From: an uncultured Mycoplasmatota bacterium | Lineage (GTDB): Bacteria; Bacillota_I; Bacilli_A; RF39; UBA660 | Direction of reading: 5' to 3' | DNA length: 14,980 nucleotides | Assembly (NCBI GenBank): GCA_900554315.1 | Contig: USGP01000025.1 | Location: 1-14,980, forward strand | Made by a program: the position numbers and the translations under genes | The notes under the pieces: generated by a model | What the model saw: the letters and a program-made list of their open reading frames with translations, nothing else | Database searches by the model: none | What the model was told of the DNA's origin: nothing | Part shown: piece after piece, positions 8,253 through 14,980 of the stretch | Layout of the letters: every line of letters begins with the position of its first letter | Numbering within the stretch: position 1 is the first letter of the stretch

Positions 8253-8378
8253 TTACAACACTCCCTTTCAGCCTTATTTTATCATACTTTTTCTATTATT
8301 TTATAAATTCTAGTGGTTTTACCGACAAGTCCTGTCAATCAATGTTCGACATTTTTTCTTTTTTTATGTTTTCTTTTG

Positions 8379-8387
8379 TGGTATAAT
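8379..8387 (+). promoter_or_regulatory. Extended -10 promoter of the MIP channel gene
   Basis: TGGTATAAT fits TGnTATAAT, 26 bp before the start codon. The -35 region is a poor T-rich stretch, consistent with reliance on the extended -10. Confidence 0.65.
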
Positions 8388-8413
8388 ATACCCTGTTTTA
8401 AGGGGATGAAGCC

Positions 8414-9106
8414 ATGAAAAAATTGATTTTAGAATTTTCTAGTAGTTTTAGTTATTTGCTATTTGGGGCTATTGTTGAAATTGTTGTTTTAAATTATTTA
8501 CCATTATCTAATTTTATTTTTCAAATATTATTAATTGCAGTTGGGTATGCCGCTAGTTTTGGAGTGTTTTATACTTTTTTCAATAAAGTGGATAGTACAG
8601 ATGTTAATCCTATTTTTACTTTTTCTTCTTGGTTATTAAATAAAATTTCCAATAAAGAATTTATTACTATTATAGTATCACAAACTTTAGGTGGTCTTGT
8701 TGCAGGACTTTTATTATGGTTAGTGTTCTCTGAAAGTATTAAAGTTCTTGCTTTAGGATATGGAAATTTTAGTATGTTTCAGTCTTCTTTAGATGCTATT
8801 ATTTTGATTGAATTTTTATTTTCTTTTGTTTTTGTTATTGCTAGATCTATTTTACAAGACAAAATAAAATTGAAAAAATATCTAGGCCTTATTTTAGGAT
8901 TTCTATTTTTCTGGTTATTATTCTTTTCTATTCCTTATACAGGTGGTAGTGTAAATCCTGTTCGTCCTCTTCTTTCTAACTTTTATGTAAACCAAGATTG
9001 TTTACGTCAATCCTTATTTTATATCTTAAGTCCTCTTGCTGGATCGCTATTTGCTAGTATTATTTATCATATTTATCATCAAATTATGAATAACGTATCT
9101 AAATAA
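8414..9106 (+). CDS. MIP/aquaporin-family channel with altered NPA boxes
   Basis: The 230-residue protein has six hydrophobic segments and two Asn-Pro half-helix motifs in the right places for the aquaporin/glycerol-facilitator family. The first box is DVNPIF (63-68), where most members have H-[LIV]-NPA. The second is GGSVNPVRPL (177-186), where NPA becomes NPV but the selectivity-filter Arg184 is kept. The family passes water, glycerol or small neutral solutes down gradients. The changed residues leave the substrate open. The ATG at 8414 follows AAGGGG with good spacing. It is monocistronic, divergent from the DUF3048-gpsA operon. A glycerol role would fit gpsA nearby, but that is inference. 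Confidence 0.8.
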   Translation: MKKLILEFSSSFSYLLFGAIVEIVVLNYLPLSNFIFQILLIAVGYAASFGVFYTFFNKVDSTDVNPIFTFSSWLLNKISNKEFITIIVSQTLGGLVAGLLLWLVFSESIKVLALGYGNFSMFQSSLDAIILIEFLFSFVFVIARSILQDKIKLKKYLGLILGFLFFWLLFFSIPYTGGSVNPVRPLLSNFYVNQDCLRQSLFYILSPLAGSLFASIIYHIYHQIMNNVSK

Positions 9107-9155
9107 CATTTTTTGTAAACTAAAATGTCTAATTTGTGTATTTTTTTGAATTATT

Positions 9156-9190
9156 GAATGTCTATTTGTAACTTTTAGACATTCTTTTTT
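9156..9190 (+). terminator. Rho-independent terminator of the MIP channel gene
   Basis: GAATGTCTA (9156-9164) pairs with TAGACATTC (9176-9184), a 9-bp perfect stem with an 11-nt loop, followed by TTTTTT. Confidence 0.8.
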
Positions 9191-9191
9191 G

Positions 9192-9220
9192 TTGATTTGC
9201 AGTCTTGTTAAATATATATA
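9192..9220 (+). promoter_or_regulatory. Possible upstream promoter before tRNA-Trp
   Basis: TTGATT (9192-9197), 17 bp, TATATA (9215-9220). The spacing is right, but the -10 lies in an AT-repeat where chance matches are common. If real, it would be a second tandem promoter for the tRNA. Confidence 0.3.
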
Positions 9221-9255
9221 ATATAAGGAAATACTACGATATTTTCTTTTCATAA

Positions 9256-9284
9256 TTGACAAAGAATATTTTTTCACTTATAAT
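9256..9284 (+). promoter_or_regulatory. Consensus promoter of tRNA-Trp
   Basis: TTGACA (9256-9261), exactly 17 bp, TATAAT (9279-9284): a perfect sigma-A consensus, with the tRNA starting 22 bp downstream. This strength is typical of stable RNA genes. Confidence 0.9.
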
Positions 9285-9306
9285 TTATTTGTTCATTCAA
9301 ATTTAT

Positions 9307-9380
9307 AGGGGATTAGTTAAATGGTATAATAATGGTCTCCAAAACCACTGTTGGGAGTTCGATTCTCTCATCCCCTGCCA
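9307..9380 (+). tRNA. trnW: tRNA-Trp (anticodon CCA)
   Basis: The 74-nt gene folds as a full cloverleaf: acceptor AGGGGAT/ATCCCCT (7 bp), D stem GTTA/TAAT, anticodon loop CTCCAAA with CCA at its centre, T stem GGGAG/CTCTC with loop TTCGATT, discriminator G and encoded CCA end. The lowest pair of the anticodon stem (A-C) is mismatched. CCA reads only TGG, so this gene gives no support for TGA as a Trp codon. It is transcribed alone, between its own promoter and terminator. Confidence 0.97.
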
Positions 9381-9391
9381 TTTAGAATTAT

Positions 9392-9413
9392 AAGCAGCAG
9401 CGCTGCTTTTTTT
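9392..9413 (+). terminator. Rho-independent terminator of tRNA-Trp
   Basis: AAGCAG-CAGCG-CTGCTT hairpin followed by T-rich sequence, 12 nt after the tRNA CCA end. Confidence 0.8.
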
Positions 9414-9509
9414 GGTGATAATTTTGCTTTACATTAAAATATTGTTTTTCTATTAATTGCATTGACTCCTTTATGATACTATTGTAAATTTATTATGGAG
9501 TTGATTCTA

Positions 9510-10052
9510 ATGACAAAACAACAAAGTAAAATTGATAAGTTTATTATGTCTGATGAAGAATATTATAAAATTGTTCAACCTATTTTAGAACATCCTGAAT
9601 TTATTAAAAGAAAAGAGTTTGTTCATCATGAAAGTTGTAGTGTATTTGATCATTGTCTAATGGTATCTATTATTTCTTATTCTTGGGCAAAAGCTTTAGG
9701 TTGGGATTATAAGAGTGCTGCGATTGGTGGTCTTTTACATGATTTTTATAATGAGCCATGGCAAAATAAAGACCATAAAGTTTGCTGCGAAAGAAAAAAA
9801 CTTCATGAGAAACATGGGTTTATTCATGCATCACAAGCTGCAAAGAACGCTAAAAAATATTTTCCAGATATGGTGACTCCTAAGGTTGATAATATTATTC
9901 GTAGACATATGTTTCCTTTGAATATTACTCCCCCTAAATATCGTGAATCATGGATTGTTACTATGGTAGATAAATATACTTCTTTGGATGTTTTAAAATC
10001 TCCAAAAGAATGGCCTAAATATCTTGGATTAACTCGTAATAAACATATTTAG
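9510..10052 (+). CDS. HD-domain metal-dependent phosphohydrolase
   Basis: A 180-residue soluble protein of the HD superfamily, whose members hydrolyse phosphoesters (nucleotides, cyclic or alarmone nucleotides) with metal bound by His/Asp residues. Candidate ligands are His48 (FDHCLMVS), His77-Asp78 (GGLLHDFY) and Asp154 (MVDKYTS). His102, His106 and His133 are also suitably placed. There is no partner domain to point to a substrate. I chose ATG 9510 rather than the in-frame ATG 9495: GGAG (9497-9500) lies 9 nt before 9510, whereas nothing like a ribosome site precedes 9495. A weak promoter, TTGACT (9462-9467)/17/TAAATT (9485-9490), would leave only a very short leader, so the true promoter is uncertain. 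Confidence 0.8.
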   Translation: MTKQQSKIDKFIMSDEEYYKIVQPILEHPEFIKRKEFVHHESCSVFDHCLMVSIISYSWAKALGWDYKSAAIGGLLHDFYNEPWQNKDHKVCCERKKLHEKHGFIHASQAAKNAKKYFPDMVTPKVDNIIRRHMFPLNITPPKYRESWIVTMVDKYTSLDVLKSPKEWPKYLGLTRNKHI

Positions 10053-10062
10053 AATAGAAAAT

Positions 10063-10091
10063 AAAAAATCCACAGCTTTTGTGGATTTTTT
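10063..10091. terminator. Bidirectional Rho-independent terminator (HD gene / SDR gene)
   Basis: AAAAAATCCACA (10063-10074) pairs perfectly with TGTGGATTTTTT (10080-10091) over 12 bp with a 5-nt loop. A-rich and T-rich arms make it work on both strands, ending the plus-strand HD gene and the minus-strand dehydrogenase. Confidence 0.85.
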
Positions 10092-10983
10092 AGTTGTTTG
10101 ACTCATGTGAAATTTCTTCGATTGTTTTATTATTAGAATTTAATAATGCCATACTAGTCCAGCTAGAGGTTAATCCATAGTCGATATAGATTAATTGCCC
10201 TGACATATAGGAACAAATATCACTACCAACTACTACCATTGGATAACCCATGTCTTTTGGTTCAGCAGCATAACCATTCCAACTCTTTAGGAAGATATTT
10301 TCAATCATTTGAGCTCCTTCTTCTGCATTTCCAGTTGGACTAGTTGATTTATTAAAGTCATCTGTTAGTCCTGTTGTGGTGTCTCCAGGATTGATAGCAT
10401 TAATTCTAATTCTTTTATTAATAAATTCTGGGCTCATACATTTATATGTTACATAAGAAAGTAAACATTGTTTTGCAAAAACATAAGCACTTTCAATTTC
10501 TTTTGGATGTTCATCATACCATTTCATAGCTTCATCCCAAGTTTTTAAATTAATTAACTCTACAGCTTTAGGATATACTTGTTGCCATCCAAATCCTCCA
10601 ACAGAAGCAATATAAGTTACAGATCCATGTTCGCTGATTCTGTCTAGTAATTGTTCTGTCATATATTTTTGACTATAGAAATTCACTTTTTGAACCAATA
10701 GTTCCTTTCCTTTAAACCCTGCTATTCCGTGACATAAGAATAAAGCATCAATTTTATCTGGTAAATCTGCTAATACTCTATCGATTTGTTCTTTGTCACT
10801 CAAATCTGCTTGATAGGCTTTCTTAACTGGTAGGTCAATAGGATTTACATCAATTGCATATACTTCTGCTCCTAAATTTAATAGTAATTCTGTAGCTGAT
10901 CTGCTCATTCCAGAAGCAGCTCCTGTAATGACTACTGTCTTTTTCTCATAACCAAATAGTTTTTTTAAATCCAAATTCCTCAT
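10090..10983 (-). CDS. Short-chain dehydrogenase/reductase (3-alpha-hydroxysteroid dehydrogenase-like)
   Basis: The 297-residue SDR has a Rossmann nucleotide site TGAASGMS (20-27), Asp60 (QADLSD), CHGIAG (84-89; NNAG in classical members), Asn101, and catalytic Ser127, Tyr167 and Lys171 (SAYVFAK at 165-171), followed by INPGDTTTGL. The last Gly of TGxxxGxG is Ser here. Asp45 (YAIDVNP) at the end of strand 2 suggests NAD(H) preference. The insert between Ser127 and Tyr167 and the overall order remind me of 3-alpha-hydroxysteroid dehydrogenase/carbonyl reductases, so a steroid or bile-acid substrate is possible but unproved. AAAGGA sits very close to ATG 10983; a TTG at codon 4 is an alternative start. 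It is convergent with the HD gene and divergent from the PPC gene. Confidence 0.8.
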   Translation of the reverse strand: MRNLDLKKLFGYEKKTVVITGAASGMSRSATELLLNLGAEVYAIDVNPIDLPVKKAYQADLSDKEQIDRVLADLPDKIDALFLCHGIAGFKGKELLVQKVNFYSQKYMTEQLLDRISEHGSVTYIASVGGFGWQQVYPKAVELINLKTWDEAMKWYDEHPKEIESAYVFAKQCLLSYVTYKCMSPEFINKRIRINAINPGDTTTGLTDDFNKSTSPTGNAEEGAQMIENIFLKSWNGYAAEPKDMGYPMVVVGSDICSYMSGQLIYIDYGLTSSWTSMALLNSNNKTIEEISHESNN

Positions 10984-10997
10984 ATCCTTTCTATTTT

Positions 10998-11003
10998 ATT
11001 ATA
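10998..11003 (-). promoter_or_regulatory. -10 element of the SDR gene promoter
   Basis: The minus strand has a perfect TATAAT 14 bp before the ATG. No convincing -35 or TG extension is seen, and the leader would be very short, so this is tentative. Confidence 0.4.
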
Positions 11004-11081
11004 GCGTTTTTTGAATACAGTAACGATGAAATTTTATTTATATTATAATAGTTGACACTTCATTTACTATGTTGCTACTTA

Positions 11082-11090
11082 TGTTATAAT
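11082..11090 (+). promoter_or_regulatory. Extended -10 promoter of the PPC-domain gene
   Basis: TGTTATAAT matches TGnTATAAT 18 bp before the chosen start. A TTGACA at 11052-11057 lies 27 bp upstream of the hexamer, too far to be its -35. Confidence 0.6.
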
Positions 11091-11108
11091 AAGAAAGGAG
11101 GGATGATT

Positions 11109-11498
11109 ATGTATTATGCATTTCGTTTAACTAAGGGTGACGATTTAAAAAAGAAAATTAGTGATTTTGTTGTAGAACATCATATTTCTGGTGTTATTTT
11201 AAGTGGTGTAGGAAGTTTAACTACATTATCTATTCGCTTGGCAGATGGCGAAAGTACACTTGAAAAAGATGGTGAATTTGAAATTGTTAGTATGACAGGT
11301 ACGCTTTCTGAAGATGGGGTACATTTACATATTTCTGTTTCTGACAATGATGGAAATACGATTGGTGGCCATTTAAAAGATGGCTGTATCATCAATACAA
11401 CCGCAGAGATTTGTCTACTAGATATTCCTAATTTGAAATTTAGTCGAGAAATGGATTTAAGTACTGGATATAAAGAGTTAATTGTTAAGCAGTTATAA
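11109..11498 (+). CDS. PPC/DUF296 domain protein
   Basis: A 129-residue single-domain protein of the PPC (DUF296) family: RLTKGDDL (6-13), ISGVILSGVGSLTTLSIR (26-43), LSEDGVHLHISVSDNDG (66-82), GGHLKDGC (86-93) and a C-terminal ELIVKQL. His72, His74 and His88 are placed like the metal-binding His residues of bacterial PPC proteins, which form trimers. The plant relatives are AT-hook DNA-binding proteins, but there is no AT-hook here and the bacterial role is unknown. The start ATG 11109 is chosen because AAAGGAGGG lies 6 nt before it. An in-frame ATG at 11103 lies against the RBS, and the longer frame from 11052 begins upstream of the -10. Confidence 0.8.
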   Translation: MYYAFRLTKGDDLKKKISDFVVEHHISGVILSGVGSLTTLSIRLADGESTLEKDGEFEIVSMTGTLSEDGVHLHISVSDNDGNTIGGHLKDGCIINTTAEICLLDIPNLKFSREMDLSTGYKELIVKQL

Positions 11499-11613
11499 TA
11501 TCGCTTTTCTTTATGGAATAACACATAATATTCATTTGTTTTAAATTGCTATTCTAATATTGTAAAAAAACATTTTAATAATGCACGTTTATATATAGAA
11601 GAAAAAAAATAAT

Positions 11614-11641
11614 AAAATCCTACCAGATAGTAGGATTTTTT
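11614..11641 (+). terminator. Rho-independent terminator of the PPC gene
   Basis: AAAATCCTAC (11614-11623) pairs with GTAGGATTTT (11630-11639) over 10 bp around CAGATA, followed by T. It lies about 115 nt after the stop. The intervening 3' region is AT-rich and I see no gene in it. A-rich sequence on the other side may also allow minus-strand termination. Confidence 0.8.
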
Positions 11642-11648
11642 GCTTTAT

Positions 11649-11677
11649 TTGATTATTTTTAAATTTTGTGGTAAAAT
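11649..11677 (+). promoter_or_regulatory. Promoter of the unknown gene at 11708
   Basis: TTGATT (11649-11654), exactly 17 bp, TAAAAT (11672-11677), with TGG directly before the -10 (extended -10). It starts just after the preceding terminator. Confidence 0.75.
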
Positions 11678-11707
11678 AGGCCTCACCTAGTAATATTGGA
11701 GGGGATT

Positions 11708-12493
11708 ATGATGGATGAAAGATTGAATCAAGAAAAAATCATTGCCAATGCACCAAGTGCTTTCTACGAAAAATGCATTCATGATTTAAGAGATACTATG
11801 CAAGAAGGATATAAACCAAGAAGAATTGTTTATGACTTTTCTATGGAAAATAGAGGTTTTCTTTTTAACAATACAAATTATGCGATTCCAGTTAATGTCG
11901 ATTCTTTAAAAGGTGTTATGCAATTAAGGAAAATAATTGGTACACTATACGGAAAAGGTATTCCTACTACAGGTATGACAGAGGAAATGAAACAAGAAGA
12001 ACAGGAATACCGAAATCAAACTATGTATAAAACATTTACTGCTATGGAAAAAGTTATCCCAAATTTTGAAAAATATCGTAGATGGGTTCTTCGTACCTAT
12101 AATCCAGAAGAACTAACATATCTTTCTCAACATGGTGTTCAAATTGGTGATTTAACTTTAAATAATAATGAGCAAGAGGAGTTTGCTAATATTGTAAATA
12201 CTATTGTTGATAATTCTATTGAAAAGATTGATACTGGTAATTTTAAATATGGGCAAATTACTGCTTATGAGATACCTCTTGCTATTCGAGATTGGAGTTT
12301 AGCTTCTGCATGGACATATCATCCTGCAAACCCTGAATATTTAAGTTCTGATATTGCTAATACCAATAAATCTTTAGATACTCATTTTGTATCTACTCTA
12401 AATCAAAGACTGTTAGCAATGGCTGACGGAAAGTATTCCATTGTTAGGGCTCAAAAAGAAGCCAGAAAATCTAATTTACATTTAGTAAAGTAA
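11708..12493 (+). CDS. Protein of unknown function, ~261 aa
   Basis: I do not recognise this protein. It is a soluble, mixed-charge protein with no signal peptide, membrane segment or obvious catalytic motif. Conspicuous stretches are FYEKCIHDLRDTMQEGYKPR near 18-37, IVYDFSMENRGFLFNN shortly after, a Glu/Gln/Met-rich segment near 90-115, and an aromatic block RDWSLASAWTYHP near 208-220. It has its own promoter, a strong GGAGGGG and its own terminator, and codon use is like its neighbours, so it is surely expressed. The start may be ATG 11708 or ATG 11711; both fit the RBS, which excludes the upstream TTG 11696 lying inside it. Convergent with adhE, which gives no functional clue. Confidence 0.75.
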   Translation: MMDERLNQEKIIANAPSAFYEKCIHDLRDTMQEGYKPRRIVYDFSMENRGFLFNNTNYAIPVNVDSLKGVMQLRKIIGTLYGKGIPTTGMTEEMKQEEQEYRNQTMYKTFTAMEKVIPNFEKYRRWVLRTYNPEELTYLSQHGVQIGDLTLNNNEQEEFANIVNTIVDNSIEKIDTGNFKYGQITAYEIPLAIRDWSLASAWTYHPANPEYLSSDIANTNKSLDTHFVSTLNQRLLAMADGKYSIVRAQKEARKSNLHLVK

Positions 12494-12521
12494 AAGATTG
12501 TTACAAGCGTAACAATCTTTT
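12492..12521. terminator. Bidirectional Rho-independent terminator (unknown gene / adhE)
   Basis: AAAAGATTGTTAC (12492-12504) pairs over 13 bp with GTAACAATCTTTT (12509-12521) around AAGC. A and T arms allow termination of both the plus-strand unknown gene and adhE on the minus strand. Confidence 0.85.
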
Positions 12522-14980
12522 TTACATACCGATTCCATAATAGGCATCTATTAATATTTTTTTCATTTCAGAAACTAAAGGAAGTCTAGGATTGGCAGTT
12601 GTACATTGATCTTCAAAAGCATGATTAGCTAATGTATCAAGCTTATTCATATATTCTTCTTCATTAATTCCATATTCTTTAAATGACCGTGGGATACCAA
12701 GTTTTTCATTCATTGTTTTTACCATTTCGATTAGTTTATTAACTCCATCCTCAGTATCTTTTACATCTAGTCCTATCTTTTTAGCAAAATTGGCATATTT
12801 TTCATCTGCAATATAATATTCATATTTAGGGAATGATACAAATTTTGATGGTTTACTTGCATTATATCTTATTACATATGGTAATAATATCGCATTACAT
12901 CTTCCATGAGCTATATGGAATTCTCCACCAAGCTTATGAGCTAGAGAGTGGTTTACTCCTAAAAAAGCATTTGTAAAGGCCATTCCTGCTATACAACTTG
13001 CATTGTGGACCTTTTCTCTGGCTTCTCTATCATTTCCGTTTTCATAGGCTCTAAGTAAATATTTATGGATTAGCTCTCCTGCTTTTTCAGCAAGGCCATC
13101 TGTAAAATCACTTGCCATATTAGATACATATGCTTCTATCGCATGAGTTAATGTATCCATTCCTGTATCTGCGGTTAAGGTTTTTGGTAAAGATAATACT
13201 AAATCAGGATCAATGATTGCTACATCTGGTGTTAATTCATAATCTGCAAATGGATATTTTACATTGTTATTTTTATCTGTAATTACTGCAAATGAGGTAA
13301 CTTCACTACCTGTTCCGGAAGTTGTAGGAATTGCGACAAATTTTGCTTTTAAGCCTAGTTTTGGATATTTGTATGTTCTTTTTCTAATATCCAAGAACTT
13401 TAGTTTTAATCCTTCTTTATCTACATCAGGGTGTTCATAAAATAACCACATTCCCTTTGCAGCATCAATTGCACTACCACCACCTAAGGCAATAATTACA
13501 TCTGGATTAAATTCACCCATTGCTTCTACACCTCTATCAATGGTATCAAATGATGGATCTGGTTCTACATCACTAAATATTTTAATATGTACTCTATTGG
13601 CATGTTTTTCTAACTGATAGATAATTTTGTCTACATATCCAAGCTTTACCATTGATTGATCTGTTACAATAAATGCTCTACTAATTCCTTGCATTTTGGA
13701 TAAATATTTTATAGATCCTGCTTCAAAATAGATTTTAGGTGGAACCTTAAACCATTGCATATTAACTTGTCTTTTAGCAACTCTCTTTAGATTAATTAAG
13801 TTAACACTAGAAACATTATCTGTTGTGCTATTTCCACCAAATGTACCACAACCTAATGTTAAAGATGGCATATTGGTATTATAAATATCTCCAATTGCTC
13901 CATGAGAAGATGGGGAGTTAATAATAATTCTACCAACCTTTACTACGCTTGAGAAATGATCAATCGTGTCTTGATTTTCAGTATGAATTACAGCTGAATG
14001 TCCAAGGCCACCAAATTCAATTAGTTTCTCACTTAAAGCAACTCCTTCATCTTCATTTTCTACTATATAGTAACTTAAAATCGGACTAAGTTTTTCTTTT
14101 GAGAATGGATAATTTGGACCTACACCATGTTCTCTTACTACCATTACTTTTGTATCAAGTGGTATTAAGAAACCTGCTTTCTCGGCAATATCAAATGGAT
14201 TTTTTCCAACTACTTCTGAATTTAAATCATATCCATCCTCTTTTAGAGTAAACATATAATTTTGTAATAATTCTTTTTCTTCTTCTTTTACAAAATAGCA
14301 GCCTGCTTCTTTCATTAATTTTATAAATTCTTCGTTTATTTCTCTATCTACAATAACAGCCTGTTCACTTGCACAAATCATACCGTTATCAAATGATTTA
14401 GACATTACTAAATCGTTTACGCTTGTTTTTAATTTTGCATCTTTATGTATATAACATGGAACATTTCCTGGTCCTACTCCTAATGCAGGTTTTCCACAAG
14501 AGTAGGCACTTTTTACCATTCCTTTTCCACCTGTTGCTAAAATCATTTTTACATCTGGATGTTTCATTAAAGCTTGCGTTGCTTCTATTGATGGTTTTTC
14601 AATCCATAAAATACAGTCTTTTGGGGCTCCTGCTTTTACTGCTGCCTCTAATAATATTTTAGCTGTTGCTACACTACAGTTTTGAGCAGATGGGTGAAAT
14701 CCAAATACAATAACATTTCTTGTTTTGGCAGCTATTAGGGATTTGAAACAAGTAGTTGAGGTTGGGTTTGTTACAGGGGTTACTCCGGCAATAATTCCAA
14801 TTGGCTCTGCAATTTCTTCATACCCTTCTTCTTCATTTTCCTGTACTACTCCAACCGTTTTTATATGTTTTATACTATGATAGATGTATTCTGATGCAAA
14901 TATATTTTTTGTAATTTTATCTTCATAAATTCCTCTTCCTGTTTCTTCAACTGCCATTTTTGCAAGTTCCATGTGATGCT
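12522..14980 (-). CDS. adhE: Bifunctional acetaldehyde-CoA/alcohol dehydrogenase AdhE (5' end cut by window edge)
   Basis: AdhE converts acetyl-CoA to acetaldehyde and then ethanol, using two NADH, and forms spirosome filaments in the cytosol. Counting from the Met at 14972, the aldehyde dehydrogenase half shows EPIGIIAGVTPVTNPTST (56-73), ATGGKGMVKSAY (146-157) and the catalytic Cys200 in FDNGMICASEQ. The iron-dependent alcohol dehydrogenase half shows GGGSAIDAAKGMW, TTSGTGSEVTSFAVI, GMDTLTHAIEAYVS and NHSLAHKLGGEFHIAHGRC, with the Asp/His iron ligands present. The frame stays open through two His codons to the window edge. E. coli has this Cys at 246, so about 45 residues are missing outside the window and the Met at 14972 is internal. 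It ends YYGIGM, without the long E. coli tail. The promoter lies outside. Confidence 0.96.
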   Translation of the reverse strand, partial: HHMELAKMAVEETGRGIYEDKITKNIFASEYIYHSIKHIKTVGVVQENEEEGYEEIAEPIGIIAGVTPVTNPTSTTCFKSLIAAKTRNVIVFGFHPSAQNCSVATAKILLEAAVKAGAPKDCILWIEKPSIEATQALMKHPDVKMILATGGKGMVKSAYSCGKPALGVGPGNVPCYIHKDAKLKTSVNDLVMSKSFDNGMICASEQAVIVDREINEEFIKLMKEAGCYFVKEEEKELLQNYMFTLKEDGYDLNSEVVGKNPFDIAEKAGFLIPLDTKVMVVREHGVGPNYPFSKEKLSPILSYYIVENEDEGVALSEKLIEFGGLGHSAVIHTENQDTIDHFSSVVKVGRIIINSPSSHGAIGDIYNTNMPSLTLGCGTFGGNSTTDNVSSVNLINLKRVAKRQVNMQWFKVPPKIYFEAGSIKYLSKMQGISRAFIVTDQSMVKLGYVDKIIYQLEKHANRVHIKIFSDVEPDPSFDTIDRGVEAMGEFNPDVIIALGGGSAIDAAKGMWLFYEHPDVDKEGLKLKFLDIRKRTYKYPKLGLKAKFVAIPTTSGTGSEVTSFAVITDKNNNVKYPFADYELTPDVAIIDPDLVLSLPKTLTADTGMDTLTHAIEAYVSNMASDFTDGLAEKAGELIHKYLLRAYENGNDREAREKVHNASCIAGMAFTNAFLGVNHSLAHKLGGEFHIAHGRCNAILLPYVIRYNASKPSKFVSFPKYEYYIADEKYANFAKKIGLDVKDTEDGVNKLIEMVKTMNEKLGIPRSFKEYGINEEEYMNKLDTLANHAFEDQCTTANPRLPLVSEMKKILIDAYYGIGM

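Noticed and set aside
9047..9277. 76-aa minus-strand frame
   Set aside because: It spans the MIP gene end and its terminator, and has no RBS or family likeness.
9495..9509. Upstream ATG for the HD-domain gene
   Set aside because: No Shine-Dalgarno precedes it; the GGAG just inside this stretch serves the ATG at 9510.
11052..11108. N-terminal extension of the PPC gene
   Set aside because: It starts upstream of the likely -10 promoter and lacks an RBS; the family domain begins at the ATG 11109.
11180..11524. 114-aa minus-strand frame
   Set aside because: Antisense shadow of the PPC gene.
11696..11707. TTG start for the unknown gene
   Set aside because: This TTG is part of the TTGGAGGGGA ribosome site itself, so translation must begin later at 11708 or 11711.
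14423..14662. 79-aa plus-strand frame, rich in Leu/Phe
   Set aside because: Antisense to adhE; composition is the mirror of the coding strand.

Overview
This low-GC (roughly 30%) chromosomal window has the hallmarks of an uncultured, fermentative, host-associated member of the Bacilli. Genes have strong AAGGAGG-type ribosome binding sites, promoters resemble the sigma-A consensus, and the rRNA leader carries a Bacillus-like boxA. The partial 16S sequence (minus strand, 5' part) looks to me like the RF39/RFN20/ML615J-28-type gut Bacilli, which lie near Erysipelotrichales and the Mollicutes. That placement is from memory of sequence character, not from a search. No mobile element, CRISPR array, integrase or phage gene is visible, so this is ordinary core-type chromosome with a few less-described genes.

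Layout. Positions 1-850 hold the 5' half of a 16S rRNA gene on the minus strand. Its leader (boxA, boxB-like hairpin), a near-consensus promoter (TTGACT-17-TATATT) and a run of phased A-tracts follow at 851-1090. Next, on the minus strand, is ntdP (DUF402 nucleoside phosphatase) with its own promoter and terminator. Positions 1724-6133 form a four-gene minus-strand operon. Reading from the promoter it encodes a VanZ-RDD fusion, a fused ATPase/FtsX-MacB-type ABC transporter, a DUF308/HdeD-like membrane protein, and a 56-residue single-span membrane protein. It ends in a clear terminator. Upstream lies the pair DUF3048 lipoprotein-like protein and gpsA (glycerol-3-phosphate dehydrogenase), also minus strand and ending in a terminator.

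From about 8.4 kb on the plus strand come an aquaporin-family channel with altered NPA boxes, a tRNA-Trp(CCA) gene with a consensus promoter and its own terminator, and an HD-domain hydrolase. A short-chain dehydrogenase runs convergently (minus) and shares a bidirectional terminator with the HD gene. Divergent from it are a small PPC/DUF296 protein and then a protein I do not recognise (both plus). The window ends inside adhE (bifunctional acetaldehyde/ethanol dehydrogenase, minus), which converges on the unknown gene across another bidirectional terminator and runs off the right edge.

How the genes fit together: AdhE indicates NADH-recycling ethanol fermentation. GpsA supplies glycerol-3-phosphate for phospholipids, and the MIP channel may move glycerol or water. 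The VanZ/ABC/DUF308/small-protein operon looks like an envelope or antimicrobial-resistance module of unproved function and is the best candidate here for something undescribed. All thirteen protein genes whose ends are visible stop with TAA or TAG, none with TGA. The tRNA-Trp has a CCA anticodon and no gene needs TGA as a sense codon, so the standard code is the simplest reading.
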